A DNA stretch of 61,701 nt from the IMG/VR virus record IMGVR_UViG_3300013131_000046, positions 1 to 61,701 of that record, one strand, 5' to 3'. The DNA is from a virus. Position numbers and translations under genes: made by a program. The notes beneath the pieces are model-generated. The model was not told where the DNA came from, ran no database searches, and saw only the letters and a list, made by a program, of their open reading frames with translations. Positions 1-7,482 of this stretch are shown here, piece by piece. The stretch's first letter is position 1, and every line of letters begins with the position of its first letter.

Positions 1-1
1 A

Positions 2-1027
2 AAGCATTACAACTACTTCTACGATTACAAAGATGCTTACAAGTGGGCGGAAGCTTGGATCAAGAAGAACCGCACACAAGATCTAGTCGACTTTAAAGCA
101 GCAGAAGAGTGGCGAGTGAATACTGCAATTGGCGGTCTATGCAAGATGCTTTCGGCGGGTGCCCGCTTTAGCGAAAAGCGGATGGCTTGGTTGAATGGTA
201 AGCTGCAAGAAGCTATCGATGCCGGCCGCAAGAATCGCGCTATGAATGACTCAGCGAAAACTACAATCGTAAAAACTGCTGCAGACATTCTATCCGAAAA
301 GACAAGTGACTTTATCGCTGAAGTTGAACATGTGATCGATCTTTATCATGATCCAAAGGTCTGGCTTGATGGTGAAAACTATTCGGTATACAACGAACTG
401 AAGAAGATCAACGCACCTAAGCCACTCGCACAAAAGGTGTATGATTATTACAAGCCGCTGTACGACGAAATCGAAGAGCTTGTTACTCAAAAGACTCCTG
501 ATCTGGTTGAAGGCTACAAGCACCTAAAGACAGCAAAAGATAAGAAAGATTATTTGTCTTTCATTAAGAACATCGTCGACGACTGTCAAAAGTTTATCAA
601 TGCTGCCACTGCGGCGAAGGTGCAAGCAGTGCGCAAGCCACGCGCAAAGAAGAAAGTGCCGGTTGAAAAGCTTGTTGTGAAAGTAAAATATCAAAAAGAG
701 AGTGCTGAATATAAACTGACTTCAGTTGATCCTGCAGCTCTTGTAGGAGCGTCTGAGGTATACCTCTTTAATACTAAGTATCGCCAATTGGTGCAGCTCG
801 TAGCAGCCTCTGTGGATGGCTTCTCGGTGAAGGGTACGACGATCACAAATTTGAGAGAAGAGTCCTGTTTGAAAAAGACTTTGCGTAAGCCTGAAGAAGT
901 GCTGAAAGATATTGGCGCTGCAACGAAGGCGCGGGCTCTAAAGATCTTCCTTGATCTGAAGACAAAGTCAGCACAAGCAAATGGTCGACTCAACGAGGAA
1001 ACAATTATTTTGAAAGTTTACCGTTGA
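2..1027 (+). CDS. Conserved phage protein of unknown function, 5' end outside window
   Basis: The reading frame is open from base 2 to the stop at 1025-1027, so the start lies left of the window; a GTG at 116 is only an internal codon. About 341 residues are visible. The product is Lys/Glu-rich and mostly helical in appearance, with a basic linker near residues 205-215 (PRAKKKVP) that separates a helical N-terminal part from a smaller C-terminal part (VKVKYQKESAEYKLTSV onward). No catalytic motif is recognised. It ends just before a sigma70-like promoter (1024-1051), so it belongs to the preceding transcription unit. I do not recognise the family; a DNA-metabolism or virion role is equally possible. 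Confidence 0.8.
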   Translation, partial: KHYNYFYDYKDAYKWAEAWIKKNRTQDLVDFKAAEEWRVNTAIGGLCKMLSAGARFSEKRMAWLNGKLQEAIDAGRKNRAMNDSAKTTIVKTAADILSEKTSDFIAEVEHVIDLYHDPKVWLDGENYSVYNELKKINAPKPLAQKVYDYYKPLYDEIEELVTQKTPDLVEGYKHLKTAKDKKDYLSFIKNIVDDCQKFINAATAAKVQAVRKPRAKKKVPVEKLVVKVKYQKESAEYKLTSVDPAALVGASEVYLFNTKYRQLVQLVAASVDGFSVKGTTITNLREESCLKKTLRKPEEVLKDIGAATKARALKIFLDLKTKSAQANGRLNEETIILKVYR

Positions 1028-1051
1028 CATTCTCCGCAGTTGATATATAAT
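1024..1051 (+). promoter_or_regulatory. Sigma70-like promoter for RNase H gene
   Basis: TTGACA at 1024-1029, 16 bp spacer, perfect TATAAT at 1046-1051. The -35 box overlaps the stop codon of the preceding gene. It is a member of the TTGACATT promoter family that recurs through the first 19 kb. Confidence 0.8.
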
Positions 1052-1079
1052 TTTATAGTCTAGAATAGGAGTAAATACA

Positions 1080-1934
1080 ATGGCCATCTTGGTCGACCTC
1101 AATCAGGTAATGATTGCCAATCTTATGATGCAGATTGGCAATCACCACAACGCAGAAGTAGATGAGAACATGATTCGTCACATGGTTCTCAACTCAATTC
1201 GCTTTAATCGTATGAAGTTCAAAGATGAATTCGGCGAACTCATCATCTGTGCCGACGACAAAAACTACTGGCGGCGGACGCAGTTTCCCTACTACAAAGC
1301 ATCTCGTCGTAAGAATCGTGAAGAGTCTGAACTTGACTGGACTGCTATCTTCAATGCTCTGAACAAGATTCGTGAAGAGCTCAAGACGATCTTTCCGTAC
1401 AAAGTAATTCAAATTGACGCATGTGAAGCCGACGACATCATTGGCACTATCATCCACCAAGAAGGTCGTGAGCTAAATACTGGCGAGAAGTTTCTTATCC
1501 TATCTGGTGATAAGGACTACATCCAACTTCACAAGTATGCAAATGTGAAGCAGTATAACCCGGTGATGAAGAAGTGGGTTACACATTCAAATCCTGAGCA
1601 GTACCTTTATGAGCATATTGTAAAAGGTGATGCTGGGGACGGTATTCCGAACATCCTCTCAGTCGACAATTCCTTTGTCATGAACATCCGTCAGAAGCCG
1701 GTTACGAAGAAGCGGTTGGAAGAATGGATTGATATAAATAAAATGAGTTCAGAAGTTAAGCGAAACTATGCTCGTAATCAATCACTTATTGATCTTTCTC
1801 AAGTTCCCACTCATCTTAAAGAGCGCATTCTTGATGAGTACAATAAAGAAAACACGAAAGATCGTTCGCAGCTTCTCAACTACTTTATCAAAAATCGTCT
1901 TAAACTGCTCACGGAGTCCTTGAATGAGTTCTGA
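1080..1934 (+). CDS. rnh: RNase H / 5'-3' exonuclease (FEN family), T4 Rnh type
   Basis: This 284-residue protein is close in length to T4 RNase H (305). It removes RNA primers from lagging-strand fragments in T4-type replication. Visible signatures of the FEN/5'-nuclease fold are an N-terminal LVDLNQVM, the metal/DNA-binding block CADDKNYWRRTQFPYYKASR (about residues 56-75), EADDIIGTII and SGDKDYIQL (acidic metal ligands), and the H3TH-like GDAGDGIPNI. The ATG follows an AGGAG-containing leader (AATAGGAGTAAATACA) and the TTGACA/TATAAT promoter at 1024-1051. Family assignment is firm; substrate role is taken from the T4 homologue. Confidence 0.93.
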   Translation: MAILVDLNQVMIANLMMQIGNHHNAEVDENMIRHMVLNSIRFNRMKFKDEFGELIICADDKNYWRRTQFPYYKASRRKNREESELDWTAIFNALNKIREELKTIFPYKVIQIDACEADDIIGTIIHQEGRELNTGEKFLILSGDKDYIQLHKYANVKQYNPVMKKWVTHSNPEQYLYEHIVKGDAGDGIPNILSVDNSFVMNIRQKPVTKKRLEEWIDINKMSSEVKRNYARNQSLIDLSQVPTHLKERILDEYNKENTKDRSQLLNYFIKNRLKLLTESLNEF

Positions 1935-1956
1935 GTGAGCTCAAAGGAGAACCATA

Positions 1957-2388
1957 TTGGCAACACTTTCATTATCTGAGATCGTGAACAAAACTGCAAC
2001 ATTACCGACACGAGAAGAGAAGGTCGACTTTCTGAAAAGAAACAATAGTCAGTCTCTTCGTACTCTTATGACGGTAATGTTTGACAAGGAAAACTTCAAA
2101 TGGAATATTCCATCTGATAGTGTTCCACCTTACAAGCCTTCACCACATGTTGAGTCGCAAGGCATGTTATATCGTCAAACTCGTAAACTTCGGTACTTCA
2201 TCAAAGGATATGACGGCGACAGGCTTAACCAGTACAGAAGAGAGTTCCTCTTCATTGAGTTACTTGAAAGTATTGATAAAGAAGATGCTAAGCTTATGGA
2301 ACGCGTTCTTCTACAAACACCACCAAAAGGACTCACCGCAGACGTAATCAACGAAGGCCTTGGTCTTAATCTACCAGTAATTGCTTAA
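1957..2388 (+). CDS. Conserved T4-like phage protein, DUF6433-like
   Basis: A 143-residue protein whose TTG start is supported by a strong AAAGGAG eight bases upstream (1942-1948). The pattern of an N-terminal helix (SLSEIVNKTATLPTREEKV), then LRTLM, a W near residue 49, PPYKPSPHVESQGMLY and RKLRYFIKGY matches my memory of a small conserved family in T4-like cyanophages (DUF6433). The function of that family is not established. It sits 22 bases after RNase H and just before a small basic protein, consistent with a replication-linked operon. Confidence 0.8.
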   Translation: MATLSLSEIVNKTATLPTREEKVDFLKRNNSQSLRTLMTVMFDKENFKWNIPSDSVPPYKPSPHVESQGMLYRQTRKLRYFIKGYDGDRLNQYRREFLFIELLESIDKEDAKLMERVLLQTPPKGLTADVINEGLGLNLPVIA

Positions 2389-2416
2389 CAACCTAAAAGA
2401 GGACGAAAGCCAAAAA

Positions 2417-2590
2417 ATGGCGAAAAAGCAGAAGAAGTTTAAAGATTGGCAAGACGACGAATGGGGATCGTCTGACGATGTTAAAAAAGATGGTAAACGC
2501 TATAATCCGAAAAAAGAATTCGTGAAGCAACAGCGCGAACAAAAATCACTCCGAAAAAATAGTTTCTTTGATAGTGATAATAGCCATTGA
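2417..2590 (+). CDS. Small highly charged protein
   Basis: 57 residues starting MAKKQKKFKDWQDDEWG, with a Lys-rich head, an acidic WQDDEWGSSDD segment and a basic tail. The ATG at 2417 is chosen over an upstream in-frame start because AGAGGACG lies about 12 bases before it. Short proteins of this composition occur at this place in other T4-like environmental phages, but no function is known. Its stop codon overlaps the -35 box of the next promoter (2587-2592). Confidence 0.6.
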   Translation: MAKKQKKFKDWQDDEWGSSDDVKKDGKRYNPKKEFVKQQREQKSLRKNSFFDSDNSH

Positions 2591-2614
2591 CATTCTTCTG
2601 CAAGTGATTATATT
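2587..2614 (+). promoter_or_regulatory. Sigma70-like promoter for HAD phosphatase gene
   Basis: TTGACA 2587-2592, 16 bp spacer, TATATT 2609-2614; same TTGACATTCT start as the promoter at 1024. Confidence 0.7.
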
Positions 2615-2638
2615 GGTCATGTAAAGAAAGGCTTTAGC

Positions 2639-3220
2639 ATGAAACTGAGTGAAAAACTTATCGTTGTCGACGCTGACGGGGTTCTACTTGACTGGTTCTA
2701 TTCCTTTGCGGGATGGATGAAGTTCCACGGATATCCCATCGTACAAAACGACGAGTACCAAATCGAAAAGTCGTTTAATATCCCAAAGGAAAAAGCGAAA
2801 GCTCTCGCTCGACACTTCAATGAGAGTGCTCGAATCGAATATCTTCCACCTTTCAGAGATGCGATTAAGTATGTTCGTAAACTGCACGAAGAACATGGAT
2901 ATGTGTTCCATTGCATTACTTCTCTCAGTGAAGATCCATATGCTGGTGAATTGCGTAAACGCAATATTCATCGGTTGTTCGGAGAGACTGCTTTTGAAAA
3001 AATCTTGTGTCTTGATACCGGCGCTGATAAAGACGAAGCTCTTGCTGAGTACAAAGATAGTGGTTGTATCTGGGTTGAAGATAAGTTTGAAAACGCAGTT
3101 GCTGGGCTGAATGCCGGTCTTACTCCATTTCTGATCGATCACGGTCACAACAAAGGTCACCACCACGCCGATATCACTCGTGTGCAAAATTGGCGTCATA
3201 TCTATGAACTTATCACCTGA
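2639..3220 (+). CDS. HAD-superfamily phosphatase / 5'-nucleotidase-like
   Basis: A 193-residue protein with the four HAD motifs: motif I VVDADGVLLDW (nucleophile and acid/base Asp, about residues 9-19), motif II in the ITSLSED region, a Lys in the DKDEALAEY region, and motif IV WVEDKFENA. The short N-terminal cap and WFYSFAGWMKFHGYP segment fit phage 5'(3')-deoxyribonucleotidase-like or T4 PseT-phosphatase-like HAD proteins. The substrate cannot be told from sequence. It has its own promoter upstream and a strong terminator 30 bases downstream, so it is probably a single-gene unit. Confidence 0.82.
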   Translation: MKLSEKLIVVDADGVLLDWFYSFAGWMKFHGYPIVQNDEYQIEKSFNIPKEKAKALARHFNESARIEYLPPFRDAIKYVRKLHEEHGYVFHCITSLSEDPYAGELRKRNIHRLFGETAFEKILCLDTGADKDEALAEYKDSGCIWVEDKFENAVAGLNAGLTPFLIDHGHNKGHHHADITRVQNWRHIYELIT

Positions 3221-3251
3221 GTATTGAATAAATACTATCGTGGTAGTGAAT

Positions 3252-3280
3252 GGGTCCCTATCATGGGACCCTTTTCTTTT
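3252..3280 (+). terminator. Rho-independent terminator after HAD gene
   Basis: GGGTCCC (3252-3258), six-base loop, GGGACCC (3265-3271), followed by TTTTCTTTT. Perfect 7-bp GC-rich stem with U tract. Confidence 0.88.
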
Positions 3281-3292
3281 ATCGGAGTTATT

Positions 3293-3526
3293 ATGCCAAC
3301 CTACACCTTTACAAACACTGAAACTGAAGAAGTTTTCACCGAAATCATGTCTCTCTCTGAAAGATATGATTTTCTTACAAACAATCCTCATATCAAACAG
3401 AATCTAGCAACTCCAGGTTTTGCTGACCCGGTGCGCTTAGGTGTGCGCAAAATAGACAAGAGCTTCAACGACGTCCTTATCAAAGCTAAGTCCGCGCACA
3501 AGTATTCTACGATTGATACACTTTAA
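3293..3526 (+). CDS. Small conserved phage protein (FmdB-like N-terminus without zinc cysteines)
   Basis: 77 residues from ATG 3293 (SD TCGGAG eight bases upstream); a longer frame from 3224 would cross the terminator and is rejected. The start MPTYTFTNTETEEVFTE resembles the strand pair of FmdB-type regulatory proteins, but there are no Cys residues, so a zinc ribbon is absent. The rest contains LTNNPHIKQNL and GFADPVRLGVRK, a combination found in short T4-like cyanophage proteins next to phoH. Function unknown. Confidence 0.72.
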   Translation: MPTYTFTNTETEEVFTEIMSLSERYDFLTNNPHIKQNLATPGFADPVRLGVRKIDKSFNDVLIKAKSAHKYSTIDTL

Positions 3527-3540
3527 TACAAGGACCAATA

Positions 3541-4287
3541 ATGCCTCTACAACAACAAAGACTAACAAAGCGGCAAAAAAGAATCTTAAAGCAAGATGGA
3601 ACAGTTGAATCAGGCGAAGCAAAGATGTTTGCTATGAAGTCTGATATATCACCAATGACAGAGAATCAAAGACTTGCGTTTGATCGTTGGGATGATGGAT
3701 ACAATATGATGCTTCACGGTATCGCTGGTACCGGCAAAACATTTCTTGGATTGCATTTTGCTCTCAAAGAAGTATTGAAAGCAAACTCGCCGTACAAAAA
3801 AGTCTACATTGTTCGTTCGACAGTATCAACTCGTGATCAAGGATTTTTACCTGGATCATTGAAAGACAAAGCGAAAGTCTTTGAAGCTCCGTATGTGCCG
3901 ATTGCGACAAAGCTGATTGGTAGAGGCGATGCGTATGAAGTACTTAAGGGTAAAGGTTACGTAGAGTTTATTACGACGTCGTATCTTCGCGGAGAGACAT
4001 TTGACGATTGCATTCTTCTCGTCGACGAAGTCCAAAACATGGGTGATGGTGAACTACATACAGTCATGACTCGTGTTGGTGAAAATTGCAGAATCATCTT
4101 TTGCGGTGACGTGAAGCAAGACGACCTTACGTCTGAGCGTAAGAAAGAACTATCAGGCCTTCGTGACTTTATGAGAATCATTGAACGAATGAAAGAGTTT
4201 GAATTCGTCGACTTCCAAGTAGAAGACATTGTTCGATCAAAATTAGTCAAGTCTTATATCATCGAACGCGATAGATTGGGGTTATAA
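3541..4287 (+). CDS. phoH: PhoH-like P-loop ATPase
   Basis: 248 residues; PhoH-family ATPase common in marine phages. Walker A GIAGTGKT at residues 60-67, VYIVRSTVSTRDQGFLPG typical of the PhoH core, Walker B CILLVDEVQNM near 158-168, and IIFCGDVKQDD as the sensor region. Bacterial PhoH proteins are RNA-linked ATPases and often in the Pho regulon; the phage role is unproven. A TATAAATA late-promoter match overlaps the stop codon and serves the downstream PAAR unit rather than this gene. Confidence 0.93.
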   Translation: MPLQQQRLTKRQKRILKQDGTVESGEAKMFAMKSDISPMTENQRLAFDRWDDGYNMMLHGIAGTGKTFLGLHFALKEVLKANSPYKKVYIVRSTVSTRDQGFLPGSLKDKAKVFEAPYVPIATKLIGRGDAYEVLKGKGYVEFITTSYLRGETFDDCILLVDEVQNMGDGELHTVMTRVGENCRIIFCGDVKQDDLTSERKKELSGLRDFMRIIERMKEFEFVDFQVEDIVRSKLVKSYIIERDRLGL

Positions 4288-4290
4288 ATA
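4283..4290 (+). promoter_or_regulatory. Late promoter TATAAATA before AbrB-like and PAAR genes
   Basis: Exact T4 late-promoter octamer across the phoH stop and the next ATG. It is 160 bases upstream of the PAAR gene, a virion gene that needs late expression. Confidence 0.55.
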
Positions 4291-4469
4291 TGGCAGACAT
4301 CATCGGTGTATCGACAGTAAAAGAAGATGAATATGGCGAGCCCTACATAGAGTTTAATGCTACCCTCATGAAACAAATGGGCTGGGACGATCAAACTCTT
4401 CTTGAATGGGAAATCATGGGTAACATGGCCATCATAAGAAAGAAAGAAGATGCCAGCGATCGCTCGTAA
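4290..4469 (+). CDS. Small AbrB/SpoVT-like protein
   Basis: 59 residues beginning MADIIGVSTVKEDEYGE and ending with LLEWEIMGNMAIIRKK plus a short tail. The pattern of a beta-rich half followed by G-W-D-D-Q-T-L-L-E-W-E-I and a terminal I-I-R-K-K is that of the swapped-hairpin AbrB-type fold (MazE/AbrB). The ATG follows the phoH stop by two bases and the end overlaps the PAAR start by 20 bases, indicating translational coupling. It could be a DNA-binding regulator; no operator is evident. Confidence 0.65.
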   Translation: MADIIGVSTVKEDEYGEPYIEFNATLMKQMGWDDQTLLEWEIMGNMAIIRKKEDASDRS

Positions 4470-4749
4470 AACTGATTCTGTTTCGACTGGACATGCCTGT
4501 ACCGGGTCGACTACGCTGAATACACCATCACAATCGACGGTGTTTGTAGAGGGTCAGCTTGTGGCATGCCAAGGCGACCCTACAGTATCGCATACAGTGT
4601 TAGTTGGCGATGACTGTGTACCGCATGTAGAGTTTATAAACGGTGCAACGTCAAGTGTAAAGATTGGTGGAATATCAGCAGCAAAAGTTGGTGATGGTTG
4701 TGATGCTGGTAGCATAACAAGTGGTGCATCATCCGTATTCATAGGATAA
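4450..4749 (+). CDS. PAAR-repeat tail spike tip protein
   Basis: 99 residues, the usual size of a single PAAR domain (T4 gp5.4 type). Evidence: starts MPAIARKTDSVSTGHAC, repeated strand-turn pattern STTLNTPSQSTVFVEGQLVA, and His/Cys residues (H15, C17, C62, H64, C84) placed for metal binding at the cone apex. It should cap the central spike of the baseplate. It lies about 26 kb from the spike genes gp5 and the beta-helix protein, which is unusual, and is translationally coupled to an AbrB-like gene. Confidence 0.87.
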   Translation: MPAIARKTDSVSTGHACTGSTTLNTPSQSTVFVEGQLVACQGDPTVSHTVLVGDDCVPHVEFINGATSSVKIGGISAAKVGDGCDAGSITSGASSVFIG

Positions 4750-4753
4750 CAAT

Positions 4754-5245
4754 ATGATTAGTTTTAGAGATTTTATGGAAAAGGCTCCGGTAGAAAAATA
4801 CGTTGCTGTACAGTATGATGAAGCAACTCAACGTAAGCTTCGAAAGTGGGCAAAAGAAAACGGCTTTGATCTGACCACAAAGTATGATGGTACGAAGCAG
4901 GGCGAAGAAGACTTCGACTTTCATACAACGATCTTCTTCACTACTTCAAAGCATGATATACCGAATCGTAAACACACAATTGCGCCTCCGAACAGCGCAA
5001 AAGTAGTTGACATTATGATGCTTGGAGCTAATAATGACATACCGGTATTGAAGGTAGAGTCACTAGCGATATCGAGACTCAGAAAATACTATGAAGATAC
5101 CTATGACATGAAAGATGCATGGCCTGAATATAAACCACATGTGTCTGTATCCTACTCGAAAGATTTGCCCGATATGAACAAAGTGAAACTTCCAACGTTT
5201 GAATTAACGTTCAATGAAATTAAAGTAGATGATGCTTCAACCTAA
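4754..5245 (+). CDS. 2H phosphoesterase, candidate anti-CBASS Acb1-like nuclease
   Basis: 163 residues with two H-x-(T/S) motifs: FHTTIFF (about residue 56-62) and PHVSVSY (about 131-137), the hallmark of the 2H phosphoesterase superfamily. The spacing, the EYKPHVSVSY context and the size match T4 57B/Acb1, which degrades cyclic oligonucleotide signals of bacterial CBASS immunity. Other 2H proteins (RNA ligase or tRNA 2',3'-cyclic phosphodiesterases) are possible. Upstream the late-type PAAR gene ends four bases earlier; downstream it overlaps the next gene by 17 bases. Confidence 0.75.
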   Translation: MISFRDFMEKAPVEKYVAVQYDEATQRKLRKWAKENGFDLTTKYDGTKQGEEDFDFHTTIFFTTSKHDIPNRKHTIAPPNSAKVVDIMMLGANNDIPVLKVESLAISRLRKYYEDTYDMKDAWPEYKPHVSVSYSKDLPDMNKVKLPTFELTFNEIKVDDAST

Positions 5246-5924
5246 GTACAAGCTGAATCGAGATATCGATATTCGAGTTGGTCAAAAGAGGTTATACGCT
5301 GTTCAAGCACTTCGAGACTTTGCAGATGTGAGTGCTGGTGATATCGGTGGGTTTGTTGAAAGCGAAGCTAACCTTTCACATGAAGGCGATTGCTGGATAT
5401 ATGACAGCGCACTTGTATACGATAAAGCACAAGTCGACCGAAACGCAAAAGTAAAAGATCAAGCGAACGTATATGGCAACGCAAAGATATCAGATGATGC
5501 TCTTGTCACTGGTCAAACAAACGTCTTTCAAAACGCGTTAGTGTATGATGAAGCTATTATTGATGGTATTTCATCAGTGTATGGAAATTCTCAAGTATTC
5601 GGAAAGATTGAAATCTTAGGCCACTCGAAGGTGCATGATGACGCTTGGGTGTATGGCGATTTTGTAATTGATGGATATGCTAACATCACTCGTAAGACGA
5701 CTCAGAAGCCCATCGTGCTCACTGGCTTTACTTACGATGTAACCATCATGGACGATCATATAAGTATTGATTGCCAGACCAAAACATTTGATGAGTGGCG
5801 AAAAGTCACTCGTGAAGAAGCATTTGCAATGAATGGAAAAGAAGGACTACGATTCTTCAAGCATATTCCAGATACGCTTGAGTTCCTTGTTTCCAAATAT
5901 CGAAAGAACCAATCCAATGTTTAA
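5229..5924 (+). CDS. Left-handed beta-helix (hexapeptide-repeat) protein, YdcK-like
   Basis: 231 residues. After a lead segment (YAVQALRDFADVSAGDIGGFVESEANLSHEGDCWIYD region) come many short repeats of the type A-x-V-Y-G-N-A-x-I, forming a left-handed parallel beta-helix through about residue 155. The lead resembles the E. coli YdcK and phage transferase-like family. No acyltransferase catalytic His context is obvious, so it may be structural. Two adjacent ATGs (5229, 5232) are possible starts. It overlaps both neighbours. Confidence 0.8.
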   Translation: MMLQPKYKLNRDIDIRVGQKRLYAVQALRDFADVSAGDIGGFVESEANLSHEGDCWIYDSALVYDKAQVDRNAKVKDQANVYGNAKISDDALVTGQTNVFQNALVYDEAIIDGISSVYGNSQVFGKIEILGHSKVHDDAWVYGDFVIDGYANITRKTTQKPIVLTGFTYDVTIMDDHISIDCQTKTFDEWRKVTREEAFAMNGKEGLRFFKHIPDTLEFLVSKYRKNQSNV

Positions 5925-6585
5925 CCATGTCAATCATGGAATTGTACTCGATCAGCTCGGTTGTGATACTACTCCAACCGGGCGTTTCTATTTTCCTCCA
6001 ACCGGCGAGAAGTTTCCTTCAGTTACAACTGTGCTCAGCGTGCAGGACAAGTCTGGACTCGAAGCATGGAAAGCTCGTGTTGGTGAAGAGGAAGCAAAGC
6101 GCATCAGTGTTCAGGCTGCGAATCGTGGATCTGATGTCCACCTCATTGCTGAAAATTATCTGAACAATGAAGTCGACTATGGCAAAGGTCGCATGCCGAT
6201 CAATGTAATGACTTTCAACACACTCAAGCCAGTGCTCGATGCTCGAGTCGATAACATCTACTTTCAGGAAGCACCGTTGTATTCAAGGAAGATCAAGACT
6301 GCTGGTCGAGTCGACTTGATTGCAGAGTTTGATGGTCAACTATCCATCATTGACTTTAAGACATCTCGTAAGCCAAAGAAGGCTGAGTGGATTGAAGGAT
6401 ATTTTCTACAAACAGCATTTTACGCCGCAGCTTTTTATGAAAGAACCGGAATCCCAATTAAACAAGGCGTAATTCTTGTAATGGTCGACGATGATTTGCC
6501 GCAAGTGTTCACTGTTAACACATATGAATGGCTTCCAAAGTTTATATCTTTGCGTAGAAAATACTTCGAATTAAAGGGTATATGA
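5917..6585 (+). CDS. PD-(D/E)XK exonuclease (RecB/Cas4-like) with a probably exchanged 3' end
   Basis: 222 residues from ATG 5917. Motifs typical of RecB/Cas4-type nucleases: E near GSDVHLIAENYL, RVDLIAEFDG, then IIDFKTSRK (D-x-K metal-binding core) and a Q-x-x-F-Y-A motif (LQTAFYAAAFY). T4-like marine phages carry similar single-domain exonucleases for DNA processing. The last 62 codons have a diverged second copy at 7294-7482 beyond a GIY-YIG gene, so this copy's C-terminus may have arrived with the homing element. The stop is overlapped tail-to-tail by 15 bases with that element. Confidence 0.85.
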   Translation: MFNHVNHGIVLDQLGCDTTPTGRFYFPPTGEKFPSVTTVLSVQDKSGLEAWKARVGEEEAKRISVQAANRGSDVHLIAENYLNNEVDYGKGRMPINVMTFNTLKPVLDARVDNIYFQEAPLYSRKIKTAGRVDLIAEFDGQLSIIDFKTSRKPKKAEWIEGYFLQTAFYAAAFYERTGIPIKQGVILVMVDDDLPQVFTVNTYEWLPKFISLRRKYFELKGI

Positions 6586-7221
6586 ACAGTTTGTGAAATG
6601 CCATCTACTCATTGCGCTTCGGTTTTTGCCAGTTTTGCCGCAATGTGGACACTCTAACAATGGTTTAGCGTGGTACGCTTTCTTCCAAGATTCTTTTCTC
6701 ATTTCTTCAGATTCTTGGGTCATGTTCTTCCACCCCTGTTTCATCTTTTCAGATAGAATGGTTTTGTCGGTTTTGGCCCATCTATCTTTAGTCTTTTGGG
6801 AAATAATTGACTTAGCAGAATCTGGGTATGATTCTTTTTGTGATCGATATTGTATATTTCCGATCTTATGCGAAGATGATATTTTTGATCGTCTAAGATC
6901 TTCTACTTCCTTAGGTAATTCTGAAGGAGATACTGGAGCAGCATTAGTAGTTATATTAAGAAATCTGTTATCACTAGAAACTCTCATTCTAGTGAGAACT
7001 CTAGATTCCCATAAACGAGCTTTAGATGGCGAATCAAAGGTTTTACGAATTTCAATTACGTCTGGTTCACCATTGATCTCTACAAACTTCTTAACAACCT
7101 TAGAAGATGTAAAATATCTCATCCACAGTTCATTTGGATGAGCATCTTTAGCATATCTAACGCCATAATACCATCTATTGAGTTTCGACCAACCTATAAG
7201 GTATGTGTAATAAATAGCCAT
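6571..7221 (-). CDS. GIY-YIG homing endonuclease 1
   Basis: 216 residues, minus strand. N-terminal GIY-YIG domain seen as YTYLIGWSKLNRWYYGVRY (about 5-23), followed by DELWMRYFTSS-type region, catalytic R in the W-E-S-R-V-L segment (ARLWESRVL), and a C-terminal zinc finger CPHCGKTG...RWHFTNC that probably binds the target. It is freestanding. Its own TATAAATA (7281-7288, minus) and structured leader precede it. Its 3' end overlaps the exonuclease 3' end by 15 bases. No group I intron core is visible. Confidence 0.9.
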   Translation of the reverse strand: MAIYYTYLIGWSKLNRWYYGVRYAKDAHPNELWMRYFTSSKVVKKFVEINGEPDVIEIRKTFDSPSKARLWESRVLTRMRVSSDNRFLNITTNAAPVSPSELPKEVEDLRRSKISSSHKIGNIQYRSQKESYPDSAKSIISQKTKDRWAKTDKTILSEKMKQGWKNMTQESEEMRKESWKKAYHAKPLLECPHCGKTGKNRSAMSRWHFTNCSYTL

Positions 7222-7280
7222 GCTGGGAATTCCTTTTGTTTTCTAGAGCTGATGGGAGCTGGTACCTCCGCGATCAGTAC
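7222..7280 (-). other. Structured leader RNA of homing endonuclease 1
   Basis: Reading on the minus strand from 7277: CTGAT, CGC, GGAG, a 7-base loop, CTCC, C, ATCAG. This gives helix P1 (7273-7277 with 7249-7253) and helix P2 (7266-7269 with 7255-7258). The block CTCTAGAAAAC then precedes an AAGGAATTCC ribosome-binding region. The same architecture with different base pairs occurs before the other two GIY-YIG genes. Confidence 0.6.
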
Positions 7281-7288
7281 TATTTATA
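7281..7288 (-). promoter_or_regulatory. Late promoter of homing endonuclease 1
   Basis: TATAAATA on the minus strand, 60 bases before the ATG; same placement as in the other GIY-YIG elements. Confidence 0.7.
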
Positions 7289-7293
7289 CGAAT

Positions 7294-7482
7294 GGTTACT
7301 TCATGCAAGAGTCATTCTATGCTGCAGCGTTCTACGAGCTGACTGGTATTCCAATCAAACAGATTGTTACTCTCGTTATGGTTGATGATGAACAACCACA
7401 GATCTTTGTAGAACAGCCACTGAACTGGCTACCACAGTTTATGGATCTACGGAAGAAGTATCAGCAGATTAATGGAATCTAA
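7294..7482 (+). pseudogene. Displaced 3' end of the exonuclease gene
   Basis: 62 codons plus TAA, in frame, beginning GYFMQESFYAAAFYELTG and ending RKKYQQINGI. It aligns over its full length with the C-terminus of the gene at 5917-6585 (GYFLQTAFYAAAFYERTG ... RRKYFELKGI), including TGIPIKQ and VMVDD, but the DNA is clearly diverged. It has no start codon or ribosome-binding site. It begins six bases beyond the homing element's promoter and is best read as the original gene end left behind when the element supplied a replacement. Confidence 0.85.

Noticed and set aside
3224-3292. Upstream extension of the small protein starting at 3293
   Set aside because: The extension would be translated through a strong terminator hairpin; the ATG at 3293 has a good ribosome-binding site.
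2684-3391. 235-codon minus-strand frame over the HAD gene
   Set aside because: It crosses the terminator at 3252-3280 and is antisense to HAD motifs; no start signal.
5008-5040. TTGACATT inside the 2H phosphoesterase gene as a promoter
   Set aside because: No acceptable -10 at 16-18 bp and no gene start at a fitting distance.
6571-7288. Group I intron harbouring the GIY-YIG gene in the exonuclease
   Set aside because: The gene upstream is already complete, the endonuclease is antisense, the downstream copy repeats rather than continues the coding sequence, and no intron core helices are apparent.
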